A stretch of 64,000 bases of DNA from Clytia hemisphaerica (Eukaryota; Cnidaria; Hydrozoa; Leptothecata; Clytiidae). The notes under the pieces are model-generated. The model was not told the DNA's origin and ran no database searches. It saw only the letters and a list, made by a program, of their open reading frames with translations. The stretch's first letter is position 1; the number at the start of each line of letters is the position of its first letter. The stretch covers positions 321,298 to 385,297 of the forward strand of contig CACVBU010000575.1 of NCBI GenBank assembly GCA_902728285.1, read 5' to 3'. The position numbers and the translations under genes were made by a program. Positions 36,601 through 49,167 of this stretch are shown one piece after another.

Positions 36601-39600
36601 AGCCAAAGTTCACCATTCTTAATAGGGCTAAAATACAAGTAGATGTACTGTCCAGCAGACTCACAACCTGTAGGAAATCACCTTGTTCAAAATGTCTCTT
36701 TGTTGTGAAAAATAATCTACGATGTCTTTTCCGATTTGTAATGTTGAAGAGTTGATTTGAAGGGGGATATCATCCTTTGATAGCACCATGTTTTCTTCTT
36801 GTTCTTCAACTAGAAACTTATTCAATGTTGAAATAAGAATGTGAAGGGAGAGAGTAATCCTAAAAAGGTAAGAGAATATAAAAATAAAAATTACTCTAGC
36901 ATGGCGTCCTCCAGCTTTTTGGTCTCCCCCTAAAATGAGCTAAAATCCCCCATCTGGCCTTTTCCCCCCACCTGTCTTTAAAATTCGTGCTCACCCCAAT
37001 TGGGAAACCCCCTAGCCGTATTGTATAAGGGTTGCGAAGTGATGATCCAGACTCGGCTCAATTCGCAAGCTACTATAGCAAAAAAAAGACTCTCAAAATC
37101 CCTAGAAAGACAGGCTCATAAGCCTGAATGCCCAAACACACCAGGAAGGTCTGTATTTATCCTATTACTCCCCCCACTAGGTAGAGGACTGAATATAATA
37201 CAAACATTGACTAAGCTAAACGATTTGTAATGATTTTTGTATATTATCGATTAAGCCATGATAGACTTCAGTTTCCACACATGTATGAGTGAGGTCTCAA
37301 AGTAGTTTTCAGCTAATTCAAATTATCAGACAATTTCCAACTTTTGTTTTAGAGGAAAGGTAAGGTTGATGCCATAAATCCAAGATTCTGAGTAAAGTTT
37401 ATGATGGGGGTAAAAATTTACTGAAGTTTTAATACCTAACAAGATTACGTTTTTCCTTGCTTGAATTTGTATCATTAAGCTCATTTGAATTCCAGACCGA
37501 ATTGCATTGATCAACCATTTCATCTGATATCTCATTGTACAATACTTTTGCTGCCGGATCAAAAGAGTAGTTGTGTTCTTCCTCTTTGTGATATTCGAAC
37601 ACTTGCTCGTAGATTGCTATTGGAAATATTGTGCAATAAAATCAGGATTGAAGTTTGTACAGCCCCAAGATGTGACCCCTGCTCTAAGATGTGACTTGAT
37701 TGCCCCAAGATGTGTGACTTGAGAAGTTTAAAAATGTCCCATGTTGATAAAATAAACAAGTAAATAGCGATCCTAGAAAAATATCTTTTTTTCAACTTCT
37801 TATTTACTGGAAGTCAATTGGAACTAGTATTATGCTAAAAGAACAACGACTTACTGTGAAAATTTTGGATAGGATAATCGTCCAACTTTCTATCATAGCT
37901 ATCCAACTCACTTGCTTTTAAAAGCTTTGGTTGAATACTACAAACCAATAACCGATCCGCAAATCCATCACGCAGCTTTGCTAGTGGGCGATATGCATTG
38001 ATAAACGGTTCTGGCTGAGCAAATCCATCAATGCAAAAGGTGTTGTGTCTCAACTCCTCTCTTTTTTCTTTGCCATCTTCGGCTCTTCCGCCAGAGGATG
38101 TCATTGACCAGAGGCTATTCCCATCATAGAGAGTGTTTAATCTGTTTCGCTCACCATACCCTTCTTGTTGCTTTCTCATTAGCGAATCGAAGAAATTTTG
38201 AAGCTCAGAGGAAGCAAGTAATCCTCTGCCTTTGTGAGATTTGAGGGACTCAAATAATCCCTTTTTGGTGTAGTCCTAGAAACAATTGACAAAAAAATAA
38301 AATGTAAGGGACTTTTGTAAGATTTGGAATTCCATATTGTGACCTTATTTCTTCCTCCCTTAAATTTTCTTTTCCTTTCTAAAGAACCTATTACTTTTTT
38401 TTGCTTTAGAGAATGCGATTTATCTTCCACAGGGCTGCAAATAAATATTTTTAGTCACTCAGACACCATGTCCGACTGAAATCAAATCATGTCGGTCAAA
38501 CTCAAATTACTGTTGGTCATTGAGGCCCGGAATCTTAGAGTTAGAAAACTATAATGTATATAGTTTTTTTTATAAGGAACTCGAGGCTGAAAATGGTCCA
38601 AAAAATACTCCAGGCTCAGAGCAAAGTTAAGGTTCCTTATAAAAAAAAATGTGTAAGTAAAGAACATCCAGTGTGGTAAAAAGTAATACACTCATGCTAG
38701 TCAAAATTTAAGCATCAAAATGTAGTTTTATGTGCCGGGTGCGCCACAAAAAAGTTTCTCTCTTTAAAACTAATTTTCTCGAAATCTAAAAATTTTAAAA
38801 GAACCATTCCTACTCCATTGGAACGAAGAAGGATAGACTTAAATTTTGATGGGTCATTTAATGAATTCGGTACATTAGATCGAAAGTTATGCTCAAGTGA
38901 ATAAAAAAGTTACTTTCTGAAAGTGCTTAAAAACGTTAAAAATTGACCTATCAAATTAAACAGAAGCATAATTACACGATGCACTAGTTTTTTTGCTTCA
39001 GCCATCAAAAATGATAATTAGCTGTCTAAATGACCTTTTGTTGTAAAAAGGAAGGTTGCATTACATTAAAAGGAAGAAAATTCGTCGAAAAAGCCAAAAA
39101 ATCTGGTAAAATTCATAAAAATACATCAAATATGGGTTTCGAGGTACACCCAGCCTTACATAGACTTTATCCAGTCTAGAACCAAAAATCTATGAAAAAT
39201 TTGGGTAAAAACTAAATTAAAATGATTTTGATGAAGATTTTAAAAACCCTTTCGAACCATCAGTTTCAAAATTTATGTGTTTAATTACTGAAAAATGCTC
39301 TTGATCGTGTAAAGGCTATTTATTTTAAAATAAAAATTTGATAGGTCGATTTGTAACGTTTTCGGGCACTTTCTGAAAGTAACTTTTTTATTCAATTGAG
39401 CATAACTTTTGATCTAAAGAACCGAATTAGATAAATGACCCCTTAAAAATTTAAGTTTATATTTCTTCTTTCCAATGGAATAGGCATGGTTCTTTTAAAA
39501 ATTTTATATTTCAAGCAAATCAGTTTCAAAGAGGGAAACTTTTTTGTGGCTAAGGCGGTCATCGAAAAAATGCTCTGTTCGCGTCGCAACGGGTGTTAAA

Positions 39601-40830
39601 AATGCATGCGGGCGGACGGGCGGTCAAAAACATTCCCGGGTTTTTTTAATCACGGCAGTAACTCAGGGGCGGGTGGTAACGCGAACAAAACAATTGGTCG
39701 TCGGAGCAATTGAGAAAAAAGCTATACTTTAAAAGAACAAATTGCTTTTCCTAGATTTTTTTCCGCATCTCCGCACTGGAAAATTAGCGGAAAATTTGAT
39801 GCGGGCGGGTGATGCAAATAGAACAATTTTTCAATGACCGCCTAACTCGAAAACTCGTGAACGAAAAATAAATTCCGAGTTAGCTAACTTGAAAAAAGGT
39901 TTTGTGAAAAAGAAATTAGAGTTGGCTAACTCAATAAGGTTTTTTCTAAAAATGAAATTCGAGTTGATTGATCCTAACTGGAAAATCCTTTTTTGAAAAT
40001 GAAAAATCGAGTTAGAGTTGATAGACGTCATAATTTGCACTTTTATGACGTCATAATTTAGCAAACTCAAAAATTGCTAACTCAAAGATTCCAGGCCTCT
40101 TGGTCATTCCGCCTATATTTTTTCTAAAATCACAATAACTTTTCAGCTAGCGGAACATTTTCTCTATTTTTTACCTTCAATAAGAAGCTAGCTTTTTTTT
40201 AATTGTGAGTGATAAAAGCAACCTTTAATTGTCCATTACAATAACGGAGAAAGTCAATAATAGTGATCTTAGAAATAAGCACGCTTCTCATAGGTATTTT
40301 TGTGGACTTTCAGGTCAATCGAAACACAGAAACATGACCTTTCACATGATCTGTTCCAGACCAGGGTTTTTATACAGACTATTATCTTAGTTAAGTTGAA
40401 ATATAATGAAAGAACCAAGTCAAAGAATGACACATACCTGAACAGTCAAACTTTTGAGAAGATCATTTTCTTGTTCAAGCAATGGGTCTTCTACAGCCAG
40501 TGTGAAGGCATTGCTCTTGCCGGAACCAGGTTCAGACAAAATGATGACAAACAAGCCTGAAGACTCAGTGTACGCCTTTCTTGGATGCTTCACATTCAAA
40601 TTATTTGAACCTTCCCTGACAATTACTTTGGTTGTTGGCCCGAGAATTGAATTTAAGGCTGGGAGGCAAGACAAAAGAACAAATTCTGGCCGGGTATTTC
40701 TTGACCAAGCCATTGCTTCCAACCACTCCTTGATATTGTTTGGAATTGATTCCATTGGAAAATGTACTGCACGTGCCTCAGTGATCACTGTTTTTAAAGT
40801 GTTTGTGTCCAAGTTTCCGTACAGCATCAT
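33700..40830 (-). CDS. P-loop ATPase resembling DUF3987 (primase/helicase-like), multi-exon
   Basis: Exons: 40830-40438, [one or more unlocated], 38434-38344, 38275-37855, 37616-37436, 36859-36682, 36475-36338, 36185-35972, 35599-35384, 34632-34540, 34403-34260, 33764-33700 (stop TGA). All located junctions keep phase except between the first two, where an exon of length 3n+2 must be missing from 38435-40437. Exon 1 has IKEWLEAMAWSRNTRPEF and a Walker A loop SEPGSGKS (residues 99-106; the usual first Gly is Ser). The third located exon has RGLLASSELQNFF (Walker B-like) and DGFADRLLVCS, both in DUF3987 order. The C-terminal third (exons from 36185 on) is acidic and lysine-rich. DUF3987 is mostly known from bacteria, phages and plasmids. 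Here it sits upstream of a DDE transposase, suggesting a two-gene mobile element. No function is proven. Confidence 0.72.
38564..38649. mobile_element. Short AT-rich palindromic MITE
   Basis: 86 bp with inverted ends of eight to nine T followed by ATAAGGAAC, and an inner TCGAGGCTGA/CAGGCTCAGA inverted pair. It lies in the large intron of the DUF3987-like gene. Confidence 0.6.
38743..39550. mobile_element. Foldback element with 220-bp inverted arms
   Basis: The left arm (38743 to about 38962) and right arm (about 39330-39550) are inverted copies at roughly 85% by eye. Landmarks are CCACAAAAAAGTTTC, AAAAGTTATGCTCAA, AAAAAAGTTACTTTC and GACCTATCAAATT. The loop of about 370 bp has no recognisable gene. 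It is placed in the intron where one exon of the DUF3987-like gene could not be found. Confidence 0.85.
39554..39842. mobile_element. PIF/Harbinger-like MITE
   Basis: 289 bp with inverted ends GGCGGTCATCGAAAAA (left) and GGCGGTCATTGAAAAA (right, complement), flanked by TAA on both sides (39551-39553, 39843-39845). Three-base TWA targets are typical of PIF/Harbinger. The interior has several CGGGCGG blocks. Confidence 0.78.
39843..40090. repeat. Degenerate tandem repeat (GAGTTAGCTAACT type)
   Basis: Four or five imperfect copies of a unit of about 55 bp built on CGAGTTAGCTAACTTG followed by AAAA and TTTTTGAAAA, bounded by GCTAACTC motifs. Confidence 0.55.
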
Positions 40831-41299
40831 GAATTTTTTTTGTCTATGACAGAGTTAATAACAAAAATTATTCTGACAGTCAAATAAATCACAAATCAAA
40901 ACAGCATGTTTAAGAAATGATATTATTTATATTTATGAAAAGGAAGAAGCACATCATATTTAACTGTAAAGTTCATCATGTTATTTCTTTCAAGATCCCC
41001 ATTAAATGTTGATCTTCATGTTGATTTTGACTTTTAATTTTCTTTCACTATGCTATGGATTCATTCGATCCCCACAACAGCCCAACGAATTTTAAATTTT
41101 CAACCCACGAGGTCGGATATCCACGAGGTCGAATTGAAAAAAAAATTTCGCGCGCTTCGCGCATGCGTATGCAAATAAATTATGAAATCGGGGGAAAATC
41201 GGGAGAAAATCGGGAAATCGGACCGAGAAACAAACCGCGCGGGCGGGCGGAAATAATTGCACCCGAAAGGGAGATTCTCCCGCCCGTGCGTTATTCAAA

Positions 41300-42838
41300 T
41301 ACACATACTACATATACACTACACATGCATATACATTGGAACATTGGAACATGGAACGACGGCACATATGGTACACATACTACATATACACTACACATGC
41401 ATATACATATACATTGGAACATTGGAACATGGAACGACGGCACATATGGTACACATACTACATATACACTACACATGCATATACATTGGAACATTGGAAC
41501 ATGGAACGACGGCACATATGGTACACATACTACATATACACTACACATGCATATACATTGGAACATTGGAACATGGAACGACGGCACATATGGTACACAT
41601 ACTACATAACACTACTACATACACACACATATACACACATGCATATACATTGGAACATTGGAACATGGAACGACGGTCACATATGGTACACATACTACAT
41701 ATACACTACACATGCATATACATTGGAACATTGGAACATGGAACGACGGCACATATGGGACACATACTACATATACACTACACATGAATATACATTGGAA
41801 CATTGGAACATGGAACGACGGCACATATGGTACACATACTACATATACACTACACATGAATATACATTGGAACATTGGAACATGGAACGACGGCACATAT
41901 GGTACACATACTACATATACACTACACATGCATATACATTGGAACATTGGAACATGGAACGACGGCACATATGGTACACATACTACATATACACTACACA
42001 TGCATATACATTGGAACATTGGAACATGGAACGACGGCACATATGGTACACATACTACATATACACTACACATGCATATACATTGGAACATTGGAACATG
42101 GAACGACGGCACATATGGTACACATACTACATATACACTACACATGCATATACATTGGAACATTGGAACATGGAACGACGGCACATATGGTACACATACT
42201 ACATACACTACGCATGCATATATTGGAACATTGGAACATGGAACGACGGCACATATGGTACACATACTACATATACACTACACATGCATATACATTGGAA
42301 CATTGGAACATGGAACGACGGCACATATGGTACACATACTACATATACACTACACATGCATATACATTGGAACATGGAACGACGGCACACATGGTACACA
42401 GACTACATAACAACACATGGAACATTGGAACATGGAACATGGAACGACGGCACATATGGTACACATACTACATATACACTACACATGCATATACTACATT
42501 GGAACATTGGAACATGGAACGACGGCACATATGGTACACATACTACATATACACTACACATGCATATACATTGGAACATTGGAACATGGAACGACGGCAC
42601 ATATGGTACACATACTACATATACACTACACATGCATATACATTGGAACATTGGAACATGGAACGACGGCACATATGGCACACATACTACGTATACACTA
42701 CACATGCATATACATTGGAACATTGGAACATGGAACGACGGTACATATGGTACACATAATACATATACACTACACATGCATATACGTTGGAACATTGGAA
42801 CATGGAACAACGGCACATATGGTACACGTACTACATAA
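41300..42838. repeat. Tandem satellite array 2 (72-bp unit, about 21 copies)
   Basis: Same unit as array 1 but in reverse orientation: TTGGAACATTGGAACATGG, ACGACGGCACATATGG, ACACATACTACATATACAC, ACATGCATATACA. It is more uniform than array 1, mostly the 72-bp form, with rare shortened or scrambled units near 41600 and 42400. It lies about 470 bp upstream of the first located exon of the DUF3987-like gene. A TAGTA microsatellite and a stray TTGGAACATTGGAACA unit follow to 42912. Confidence 0.97.
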
Positions 42839-43609
42839 TAGATAGTATAGTATAGTATAGTACAGCATAGTATGGCATAGTATAGTAGTATTGGAACATT
42901 GGAACAAGTATTATAAATAGTATGGATTGAATTAGGAAAAACCAATTATACGCGACTTTCTATCCGTGTCCTGTGTGGCGGCCGCCTTAGAATTCCCGCC
43001 AAAATCTTTGATCCGCCTCTGCACTTGATGGCCATGGGTTTCCCGTATTTTCTAAAAGCGCGCCATTTTTAATATACCTTGAAAACAAAAAGTTGTAAAA
43101 GTAGTGACGAGCAAAATTTACATGTCTGGTCTGGATAAAATGTTTGGCTTGCCTATATTTTGCTTGAAAGAGAAATGTTAAGGCTGTCCCTTTACTTAGC
43201 TGGTATTTTGAATTGTATGTTAATGGTTAACTCTTTTTTTCATCTATTATGTATTAGAAAGTGCTAAAAAACAAAATGAGTTTTTTGATGATTATGCAGA
43301 TTTTTAAGTTTAGCTGCTGGTGTGAAAGATTTTATTCATGTTTTCCTAGGCATTGTACATTTTTCTTGATTTTTGAATATAGAATTTGAAGCCACTTTAA
43401 TATTCAGCTACTAGGGGACTTCTTTCAAAACTGAAAAACTAGCCCATTTGGCATTTGACATTTGAAAATAAAGATTTATTGCACGAAGTAGTGGGAGGAG
43501 GAGAGCGGTTTAAGCTACTGGCATCTTATATAGTCGACATTTAAAAGTTATGTTATAAATTCAGGGGGTAGGAGCTTAGTAAGTTTTTTGTAACAGAAGA
43601 ATATGCAGG
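42839..43609. other. Gene-free stretch with a short GC-rich block
   Basis: Contains a TAGTATAGTA microsatellite (42840-42892) and a GC-richer block at 42950-43030 with GCGGCCGC and several CpG. A similar CpG-rich patch at 41140-41295 lies on the other side of satellite array 2 and could be the promoter region of the DUF3987-like gene. Confidence 0.4.
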
Positions 43610-46600
43610 ACATATATTTTGAAAATCGTGCTCCGGAACCATGGAAGTAAGAACGAATACCGAATTATAACAAAACCTACCCGTATAACTGACACATCTT
43701 CAACATTAATCGATCTCGCCCTGACAAACAACAAGTCGAAAATCTCCCACGAAACCGTAATTCCCTTATCACTAAGTGATCATGATATGATTGGAGTTGT
43801 TCGGAAACGTAACCATCAAAGATATGAACCCAAAACCATCAAATGCCGAAACTTTTCGCGGTACAATCCTGATGCTATGAACAACGAACTTCGCCAAGTC
43901 GATTGGAATCTTGTATATCAACAGTCCGAACCAAATGCTGCTTGGAAATACTTCAAACAAATCGTGACTAACTCCTTCAATCGCCATGCCCCTGAAATAA
44001 CAAAACGCATCAAAGGTCGCCCATGTCCATGGCTCACCCAAGAAATCCGAGCACACCTGAACGATCGTGACAAAGCTGATCGAAAAGCAAGGCGAACGAA
44101 AGACGAAGGTGATCGAAATATCTATCGTCGTAAAAAGAACCGATGCACCAATCTCATCAAACAGGCGAAAAAAACAATTACCATAAAGAAATCCTCACCG
44201 AAAACCTCAAAAATAGTAAAAAGTTCTGGGGTCACATCAAAAAACTTTTACCATCTTCAAACGTAAAATCAAAACCAACTGACGTTCTCAAAGACGGTGA
44301 CGCAACCGCTACTAGCCCAAAAGACAAAGCCGATATGTTTTGTAATTATTACGCCAAAGTGGCACAGAATCTAAAGAAAAAAAATCAATGCCACTAAATA
44401 GACTTTGTCTGGAGACAAGCTAGACCCTTTCCCAACCGCACCGATAAGATTTTCAAGTTTTCAATGGTTGGAGAAGACCTGATATGTAAACTTCTTCAAG
44501 GACTCAAACGAAAGAAGGCTACCGGCATCGACCAACTTCCATCTAACCTGCTGAAAGATGCAGCTCCATCCATCTCCAAACCACTCGCACATATAATCAA
44601 TCTTTCGTTATCCACCTCAGCATTTCCGACCGAGTGGAAGGAAGCCAAAGTGACACCCTTATTCAAATCCGGAAAAATATCGTCTGTCGAAAATTATCGT
44701 CCAATCTCGATACTACCAGTCATTTCGAAAATAGCAGAGAAAATTGTCCAGATGCAGCTTACTGAATACCTGGAAGAGAATAATCTACTCACTGATTTCC
44801 AATTCGGTTATAGAAAGCACTCCTCCACGGAAATGGCTGCTAACCTCTTCATCGACGATATTCGAAAGCAAGTAGACAAAGGAAATGTTGCTGGCGCCCT
44901 GTTCCTCGATTTATCCAAGGCGTTCGACACAATCAGCCACGGTTCGCTACTGAAAAAACTACCGGCCTACGGGATCAGGACGACTGAGCTGAACTGGTTT
45001 CAAGACTACCTTTTCAATCGCCAACAATTTGTTTCGTATGATAAAGCCATGTCCCAACCGCAACCGGTCACCTGTGGCGTCCCCCAAGGAAGCATTCTTG
45101 GCCCACTTTTATTTCTTATATTTTTCAATGACTTTCCTGACTGTCTTGAGAATTGCAAAACGATCATGTTTGCAGACGACACAGTCATCTACACTGCGGC
45201 GAAAAGCTCCAAAGAAGTCAACGACATCCTAAACGCCGAACTCAACAACGTCCAACGCTTCATGACCGAGAACGAACTTATCGTTAACCTGAAAAAAGGA
45301 AAGACTGAGGGGATGTTGTTTTCCACCGCTAAGAAATTGCACGATTCTCCCAAACTGAATTTACTCTACGGTGAAACACCCATTAACAACGCTACCAGCT
45401 ACAAATATCTGGGAATTTTGATCGACCCAGAGCTTCGACTATCCGAACATTTTGAAAAAACAATTAAGATATCAACTTCACGTTTAAAGCTACTGACTTT
45501 AATTCGATCGAACGTAACTTCATTCGCAGCCTACCAAATATTTCGTGCTATGGTACAAACTATCATCCTTTACGGGTCATCCACCAACCTAAACCTCAAC
45601 AGATCTAGCATCGACCGCCTTGACAGTATCGATCGGAGGGCTAGAAGGATCATTAACAAACGGCAAATAGATCGCCATATTATCGAGCCGACATCGAATG
45701 TCATGAAGCGTCAAGCATGTTGCCTTGTGAAGAAATGTATGCTGGGTAAAGCAAGTGTGTTGCTGGCTAATCATTTCGAACAAAATAACCACGGTGTCAA
45801 TACACGAAACCAAAATGCTTTTATTCGTCTGCCCAAAATTCGTTTAGAAGTTGCCCGACGTGGATTCTTCTTTATGGGAGGAAGGTTGTACAATACGCTA
45901 CCAGTGGAATTGAGAACCGTAAATGACTTTAATATTTTTAAAAACAAAATAAAGTCTCATACTTTCAATTTTATTTAAGTATAGTGCCTCTGCTTAGCCT
46001 TTAACTTGCCACTACACTATCTCTTTTCTGGATAATAACATTTTGAATATGATAATTTCACTGTTTTTGGGTACTTTCTCCTTTTCAGAGTTTACACATT
46101 GCGTCACACTTTTCAGTATTAATATTCTCAGTCTCGACATACTGTATTAATAGACTTCACATACATGTATACTCTTAGTCTTGTTTACATTAATTTTAAG
46201 ATAACCTTTTGAAGTATCTATCGATCACAGCGTGGTTTTTCTGCGGGTATAACCTTTCATATTTAGTTTAATATATTCTCTATTAGTTCTATTTTATGTT
46301 TGCCTCAGTTATTTTTCATACTGTGTTATGCCTCGTGTTTTTCCTTACTATCATTTACTCATGCCTTTCCAACATTGGAAAGTACGTACACCTCTCAATC
46401 AAAACGAGATCTAACATCGTAATTTCTACTTTCATAGCGAATTTAACTCCTCATTCAAATAATTAATTTTCAAGTGCTTTTTCATAGCCAAATTCAATAC
46501 GTTCGTAAACTATGCCAGCATGCCTTTTATTTAACTTATAATTTATTTATTATTTTAGATTTATAACAGGACCAAAGGTAATATCAGATACTTGTAACTG

Positions 46601-46654
46601 TTTGCGTAATCCTGTATAAATATTCAATAAAAACTAAAAAAAAAAAAAAAAACT
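43610..46654 (+). mobile_element. 5'-truncated LINE (non-LTR retrotransposon, Jockey/CR1-like)
   Basis: Carries the end of an APE-type endonuclease, a reverse transcriptase, a 3' UTR of about 650 bp and a terminal run of about 18 A (46637-46654). The start of the endonuclease is missing, consistent with truncated reverse transcription. No convincing target-site duplication was found. The 3' flank (46664 on) resembles the terminus of the 18723-20475 element. Confidence 0.85.
43619..45978 (+). pseudogene. LINE endonuclease/reverse transcriptase ORF, broken
   Basis: Frame 1 (43619 to about 44170) encodes the endonuclease end, with PTRITDTSSTLIDLAL and SDHDMIG. The reading moves by one base at an A7 run near 44168. 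It then meets one in-frame TAA (44395-44397) before the reverse transcriptase (44464-45978, 504 codons). RT motifs are LFLDLSKAFDTISH, GVPQGSILGPLLFL and the catalytic FADD (residues 236-239 of that frame). The RT domain itself is uninterrupted. The element is probably inactive because of the truncation, shift and stop. Confidence 0.88.
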
Positions 46655-46830
46655 AAAACTAAACTCCGGAATCTTCCGGTGCTCCGTAGCTAGCGACTCC
46701 AGAAGTCACGCAACTATCGTTGACATCAAACCAAATGTTTCATTTTTCCGTGAACTTTGAACCCTTTGAACTTTTTTTCTATGTATGCTAAAGCGTTCCG
46801 GTTTTTACTAAAATAAAGCCCTTGATCTTA

Positions 46831-47365
46831 GGCCGATGAAATTTACATATGAGTTTACCGTCGACCGCCCGCATCTCTAAAAAGCACCCGCATGAAAATT
46901 TCATTATATTCAAAATTCCTAAAATTTTCATTATTTCTATATTTCTTTACAACTACAACCTCCATCGTTGTTAAAATCGTCTCTACGCAGGATTTCCTCT
47001 ACGCATGACCTTTTTCCCAGAGTAAACACGGGTAAACAAAGAAGATTTTTTACAGAAAATGTGACCGCCCTCAATCCTACAACTACAGCGGGCGTCACGC
47101 CCATCTATCTGCCTAACCGCCCTGGCGGCCATTTTAGTTTTTTGCCAAATCTAGCGCCACTGTAGCAATCGATCTTTATTTTTCGTTCTCAAAACATGCG
47201 TAGGGTTGAAGCGAAGCAAAATTTTTTATTTTGAGAGAGAATGGTTAGCAGAAATGGTGGATAAGGTGCTGTTGGGAAAATAATGAATAATGAATAATGA
47301 AATCATGCTGCATCTATTTTTGGGTAAGTTCACGACGGTAAACTCATATGTAAATTTCATCGGCC
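46831..47365. mobile_element. 535-bp PIF/Harbinger-like MITE
   Basis: Perfect inverted ends of about 33 bp (GGCCGATGAAATTTACATAT, then GAGTTTACCGTCG) flanked by TTA on both sides (46828-46830, 47366-47368). The TTA target and GG-start termini match PIF/Harbinger. No transposase is encoded. Confidence 0.9.
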
Positions 47366-48260
47366 TTAGCTTTCCAGCGGTATATAACACTGTGGACTCG
47401 GGCTAGACGGCAAATTGGTAAAGTGCCGAACGTTTTTGCAACATTTTTGAATTGTCTTCCGATGGGAGAAAAAGAATTTGCAACTATCGATGAACAAATG
47501 TTTCTGGAAATGGAGGAAATTGTTGTTAAAGGCTGAAACTTTGTATGTTTATCAGAAAAAGGGTGAGGAATTCAAAAATCAAATTCGCTAATTTTAGTTC
47601 TTTCATTTTCATGTAGTTTTTTTCACTTTTTTGCTTCTTTAGCATGGGAATGTCCCAAAAAAAAGTTTATATTTCTGCCGAAATGGATTTTCTTTTTATT
47701 TGGGGTTTCTCCTTTCAGAAAAACTTATTCTTTACTTATAACTTTTTGTTCCTCCATTTCCAGAGGCCCCTTGAAAATGGGTCCTACCACCTTTTTTGAC
47801 TCATTTCAACCTTTTCCAAGCTACTTTTCTTCAAAAATAAAATAAAACAACGCAATGTCTTCTTTTTTCAAAAAAAGATATATCTTTCGTTATTTTCATA
47901 AATATACTAAATATTTTACAAATATTTTTTTATAATAATATTCTAACACCATCAAAGAATTCTCCCTCCAAATTTCAGGTCTCTAGCTACACTAGAAAAA
48001 GAGATATGCAAAATTTAAGAAGCATGACTGGAAAATTTTTTTTTTTCTTTTTGACACATTTTTCGCATTTTTCCAAGATATTTTCCTAACCTTTTTTTTG
48101 ACATTTTTAGTCAAATTTTTGACACTAAAATTTGAATATCTTTACAACCACTTATCCTCTGGAGGTCTATGACCCCTCATTTTCTTCTTTTTCAAAGCTC
48201 TACAAGATAGGATAGGTTTTGAAAAAAATATCAAAATTTGAAAAATCTTTTGGAGTTGCT

Positions 48261-48324
48261 ACCGTAGCACAAAAAAACGACACTTTTTGCTCCGGACGTT
48301 TCCGGAGCGCCGGGAGGGTCCTGA
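48261..48324. mobile_element. Terminus of the CTCCGGA TIR family
   Basis: ACCGTAGCAC, then ACACTTTTTGCTCCGG and GTTTCCGGAGCGCCGGGAGG match the right end of the 18723-20475 element and, inverted, its left end. A possible opposite end is the CTCCGGAATCTTCCGGTGC stretch at 46664-46690, which would enclose the PIF/Harbinger-like MITE. Confidence 0.6.
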
Positions 48325-49051
48325 ATATGCTGCCATGTCAGACTGGAATGGAATTTTTTGGTTTATACTCAGCAGTGCAAAAAATCTGCTAGTTCTGGAA
48401 AAAATATTGAAAGTTAGACATCGGTAGTTCGCCTAAGTGAACAAGGGTTGGAATAAACATTTTTGTCTTTCCATCCACCATATTGAATTAAAATAATGTA
48501 AAATTATGGTGGTTAAATTTCATTAAAAAAGCTAAAAACTTAGCTATGCAAAAAGATACCGTCGACTGCTTTAACTTGGGACGATCGCAACATGGGACTG
48601 GTCGATATCTGGCCTGTATTTTCACTTACTGTTAAATCTCTTTGACAACAAATTTGTTTTGATAACTCCATCAAGTTTATCAATCATACTTTCTGTCATA
48701 ACATGTCACAATAACTTTCACTGATAGCGCGCCCTTTTTAACTTTTTTGTTTTCATGATGACCGGGCGCCAATTAGAGGATTTGAGAACGCCCGCCGCCT
48801 ATCGCACGATGGGTTAACAAATAACGAGTGTGTGATTTGTCGAGCGAGTGACGTCAAATGCTCCATCATTTTGCCACTAATTTGTTCTTCTTCATTTCAG
48901 ACACATCTGTTCCACTACGGAATTTCTTTCATATTTCGATTTAAAAGCCTACTTGGTGAGAAAGAGAATTCATGTATTTTTAATAAGCCGTTCATTAACT
49001 CAAATCAAATGACTTTGGAGATTCGGTGAAATAGGATTTTATGGTAGTATA

Positions 49052-49167
49052 TACCGTCAACTGCTCTAACTTGGGATTAACTGACAAAACATGGGACAGC
49101 AATTCGGCCACCATTTCACTGAACCTCCAAAGTCATTTGATATCTAAAAATAGAGCAGTTGACGGTA
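49052..49167. mobile_element. Small MITE with 17-bp perfect TIR
   Basis: TACCGTCAACTGCTCTA at 49052 and its exact reverse complement at 49151. A nested inverted pair (ATCAAATGACTTTGGAG) spans 49005-49142. A diverged end with the same sequence (TACCGTCGACTGCTTTAACT) lies at about 48558, so a second copy or larger element may extend from there. Confidence 0.7.

Noticed and set aside
41055-42838. Open frames up to 500 codons across satellite array 2
   Set aside because: Same repeat-derived artefact on the plus strand; several overlapping frames are open at once.
43604-46690. GTGCTCCG at both sides of the LINE as a target-site duplication
   Set aside because: The matches are short, not adjacent to the poly-A tail, and better explained by the CTCCGGA repeat family.
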